Positions 61,559 through 64,000 of a stretch of 64,000 nt of DNA are shown here, in pieces. This stretch comes from Portunus trituberculatus. Its lineage: Eukaryota; Arthropoda; Malacostraca; Decapoda; Portunidae. The stretch's first letter is position 1; each line of letters opens with the position of its first letter. The DNA is taken from contig NC_059285.1 of the NCBI RefSeq assembly GCF_017591435.1, positions 26,581,912 to 26,645,911 on the forward strand, read 5' to 3'. Both the position numbers and the translations under genes were made by a program. The notes under the pieces were generated by a model. It searched no databases and was not told the origin of the DNA. It saw only the letters and a program-made list of their open reading frames with translations.

Positions 61559-62888
61559 ATGGATGATCAACTGGATGTGTCTCAGCAAGGGACCCCTAGT
61601 CTGCCTGATCAAGATGACGGGGCCACCGCACCATTGTTGCCAACTCCCCACGAGCACGGAGTACGAGAAGAAGCCGAAAAGGGTGCCGTGCATCTACCGC
61701 TTGAGGAAGCTTCACTGGGGGACCTCATTCTGATGCTCGATATTTTGGAATTTCCTCCTGGCTGCGGCATGACGGACATTGAAAAGCAGGCGTGGCTTGT
61801 TGAAGCATGCGGTCATGAGCACGACATATGCCTTCGCCCAGGACGCCATGGTTGCATGTTTGGCAGTTACACACAGGCTACTACAACGAAACTGACGACA
61901 GCTGGATTTCGGAACATCATCCTTCGAAAGCCAGCGCCCAAACGTACCCAAGTGATCATCAAAGGGGTGTCACACCGCTTTGATCTTGGAATTATTGCTC
62001 ACGAACTGCAGAATCTTCACGGTGCCTCATGGAATAAAATGAGCAGGCGTGGTACGGAGATTGTAGGCTATTGGGATGGCACATATCCAGAAACTGTTAA
62101 GAGTAAAACCTTGGGGATCGTGCTTCATGTTGAAAAGTACCAACAAAAGCCGACATTGTGCGGCAGATGCAGCCGATGGAGCCACATGACCCGAGCCTGT
62201 CAATCCACCCCACGTTCCCGCTACTGGGCCAATTCTCACTGGTCACATGTATGCCTCACTAAAATTAGAGACGGCGAAATTCTCCGGGACCACTGTGTTA
62301 ACTGACGGCGATCATCACGCTGGGCACTACAGGTGCCCAAAACACCCTGCCACATGCACGTCCACAGACAGCACTACCCTGGCACGTCAGCTACACAGGA
62401 TTGCCATGCAAACCCCTGAGCCACCAGAGGGGACACATGTTGACACTCGGATGCAGAGCAGTTCACTCAGTCGAGCAAGAAACACCAACCAGAGGAACAA
62501 CCCATGGTTTCAAGAGCAGGTTGACAGGGGAGCATCCACTGACAGGTACACGACTGATGGTGATACTCGTATTGCAGCGGGTAGTTCTTTACCGGAAGAG
62601 GATAGTTCTACAAATTCACTCTCGCGATCACTCCATGAAACAACCACTCCTAAACCCTGCAGCTGTGGATCACCTTCAACGATCTCTCACAAGGACGCTG
62701 AGGTACAGATCCTCAGGGAGCAAATTGCTAAGATGAATGGTTCCATTCATCTGTTAGCAGACACGATGCAGAAAGTCATACAAGGAATGCAACAAATTGC
62801 TCACAGCATTGAATCGAACACTGAGACTATTCTAGCTGCCTTGCAACTTCATGGTGACGGACGGTGCCCCTCTGCCTCTAATACCTAA
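61559..62888 (+). pseudogene. LINE ORF1 protein, one frameshift
   Basis: ATG at 61559 (MDDQLDVSQQGTPSLPDQ). An RRM-like or esterase-free N-terminal region of about 200 residues precedes CGRCSRWSHMTRAC (CX2CX4HX4C) and a second knuckle in which the first Cys pair is damaged (RYWANSHWSHVC). The frame stops at 62305. A third knuckle-like block (CVN at the end of this frame, then DGDHHAGHYRCPKHP in the next) shows the frameshift lies near 62300. The second frame goes on to 62888 with a coiled coil (ILREQIAKMNGSIHLLADTM). Role: RNA binding and particle formation. Confidence 0.78.
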
Positions 62889-63163
62889 CCAGAAGAGCCA
62901 GTACACATACCAGCCACACCAGAACAACCGGATGAACCTCTGTGTTCGCCATCGGAGATAAAACAACTCTGCAGAACTAGACTTCCAAGAGCATTTAATG
63001 TTAAGAATTTCCAAAAAATACTTGAGAGTCAAACAGTCCAGGTCGTCAAGAAAAACCTGCTTGTCCAACATTGGAAAAACATAAGAGAGGTCCAAGACGT
63101 CTTTCCGGAATCATTGGCCTGCTCGATGCAAGAGGACACCATGCACAGAAGCGATGCTACTTC

Positions 63164-64000
63164 ATGATGGCTGCAACTATTCACAGTATAAAACTCACCA
63201 CATGGAATGTAAATGGAATTTCCAGAAAATGCATCGCCATCGAGCAATACATACGGGGCAATAACATTGATGTCATATGCCTACAAGAGACCAAACATGG
63301 TGACATAGCTCCACTACAGACATCAGGTTACCGGGCCTTTGATGTAGCAGGAACTGTCATACAGTGTAACAACGCCACCGGCACACAGGCTAGTGGTGGC
63401 CTCATAACTTACGTCAAGAAAACCTTAGCTGCTCGTGCTGCCCCGTCTCCCTTTATCGGTAACAGATGTGACACCCTGGCCATTGATATTACTGACCAGA
63501 GAGGCAACCCTAAACTTAGAGTCATCAATACATATGCCAAAAGCGACACACTCGACCTACAATACCTAGAGGCCTATGCTGGGACCTCTCCTCACTGTCC
63601 TCATGGGTGACCTAAATGCAGTTCACTCTGCACTTTGGAAAAACAAAACCAAGAAGCCTAATCATAACGGTCGTACACTACACCATTGGCTTGCCAATAC
63701 CAGTGTCAACGTCACCAACACGGACTGCAACTTCGCCACTCACGTCCGGGGAAATAAGCTTGATTACACAATACTACTGAATGATCCCCACCTCTCCTAC
63801 AACACTCAGACCGTGGACGAGCTCACTTCTGATCATTTTGCCGTCACTACATATCTACGCCTGCCCTCCTCCGTGACGGGTGAACGACAAGTCCGGAAGC
63901 GGCTATTCTCTCAACACATAGGGTGACAACAAAGGACCGACTCCAAGAATGGTGCGACAATTACATCGTTCAGAAACCCAATCCAACGGCTCAGCAGTTT
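63164..64000 (+). pseudogene. LINE ORF2 endonuclease domain, partial at window end
   Basis: ATG at 63164 or 63167. Motifs: IKLTTWNVNGISRKCIAIEQ, DVICLQETKHGDI, ASGGLITYVKKTLAA, then after a frame change near 63590 LMGDLNAVHSALWKNK, RGNKLDYTILLN and DELTSDHFAVTTYL, that is the WNVNG, QET, GDLN, LDY and SDH signatures of the apurinic endonuclease. The frame stops at 63926, so a second break is present. RT is outside the window. Confidence 0.85.

Larger units (their letters stand above)
61120..64000 (+). mobile_element. LINE (I/Jockey-like group), 5' part, running off the window
   Basis: ORF1 with CCHC knuckles and a coiled coil, then ORF2 with endonuclease; RT and beyond lie past 64000. Better preserved than the copy at 1-5.3 kb and from a different family. 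The minisatellite immediately upstream, including the portion at 47.4-47.9 kb, is probably its 5' leader. Confidence 0.85.

Overview
The window is eukaryotic, intron-containing genomic DNA that is almost entirely repeats. The mix is very dense (AT)n, (GT)n and (GA)n microsatellites, several LINE families, Ty3/Gypsy elements (one with an env gene), hAT and PIF/Harbinger DNA elements, and tRNA-Val-like SINEs. It fits an arthropod and most probably a decapod crustacean (crab, shrimp or crayfish); that placement is inference, because no single-copy species marker is present.

Layout. 1-5.3 kb: a decayed RNase H-bearing LINE on the minus strand, followed by 660 bp of (AT)n(AG)n. 6.1-8.3 kb: AT-rich sequence bounded by 32-bp inverted repeats. 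8.8-10.5 kb: LINE 3' fragments and trinucleotide runs. 11.0-14.5 kb: a cluster of DNA elements. It holds an 851-bp hAT derivative with an 8-bp target duplication and two nested Harbinger-like elements with TTA duplications, the outer one inside a dispersed repeat whose uninterrupted copy lies at 35.2 kb. 14.5-26.5 kb: LINEs on the minus strand (family A three times, family B once) with a Gypsy fragment, a SINE and a probable solo LTR.

27.56-39.83 kb: the only host gene recognised, a TIMP-like gene on the plus strand. One internal exon and the terminal exon are visible, separated by an 11.8-kb intron. That intron holds a minus-strand Gypsy element split by a plus-strand family A LINE, a dispersed repeat, a SINE, a 500-base assembly gap and an LTR with its primer-binding site. 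The first exons are not found; they may lie upstream of the window.

40.4-47.2 kb: four more family A copies, two of them tail to tail, and a fragment of a third LINE family.

47.2-64.0 kb: a three-level nest. A plus-strand LINE (ORF1 at 61.56 kb, ORF2 from 63.16 kb, running off the window) is preceded by a proline-codon minisatellite. That array is split by a 13.2-kb insertion (47938-61119). The insertion is an env-bearing Ty3/Gypsy retroelement with 613-617 bp LTRs, gag, protease, RT, integrase, and an Env resembling baculovirus F/errantivirus fusion proteins. It is itself interrupted by a 4.67-kb Gypsy element in reverse orientation (48766-53432) with 240-bp LTRs, PBS, PPT and a GGGGG duplication. 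Both LTR elements lack RNase H and carry frameshifts, so both look non-autonomous now. Coordinates of LTR, TIR and target duplications were read base by base; boundaries of old LINE fragments are approximate.
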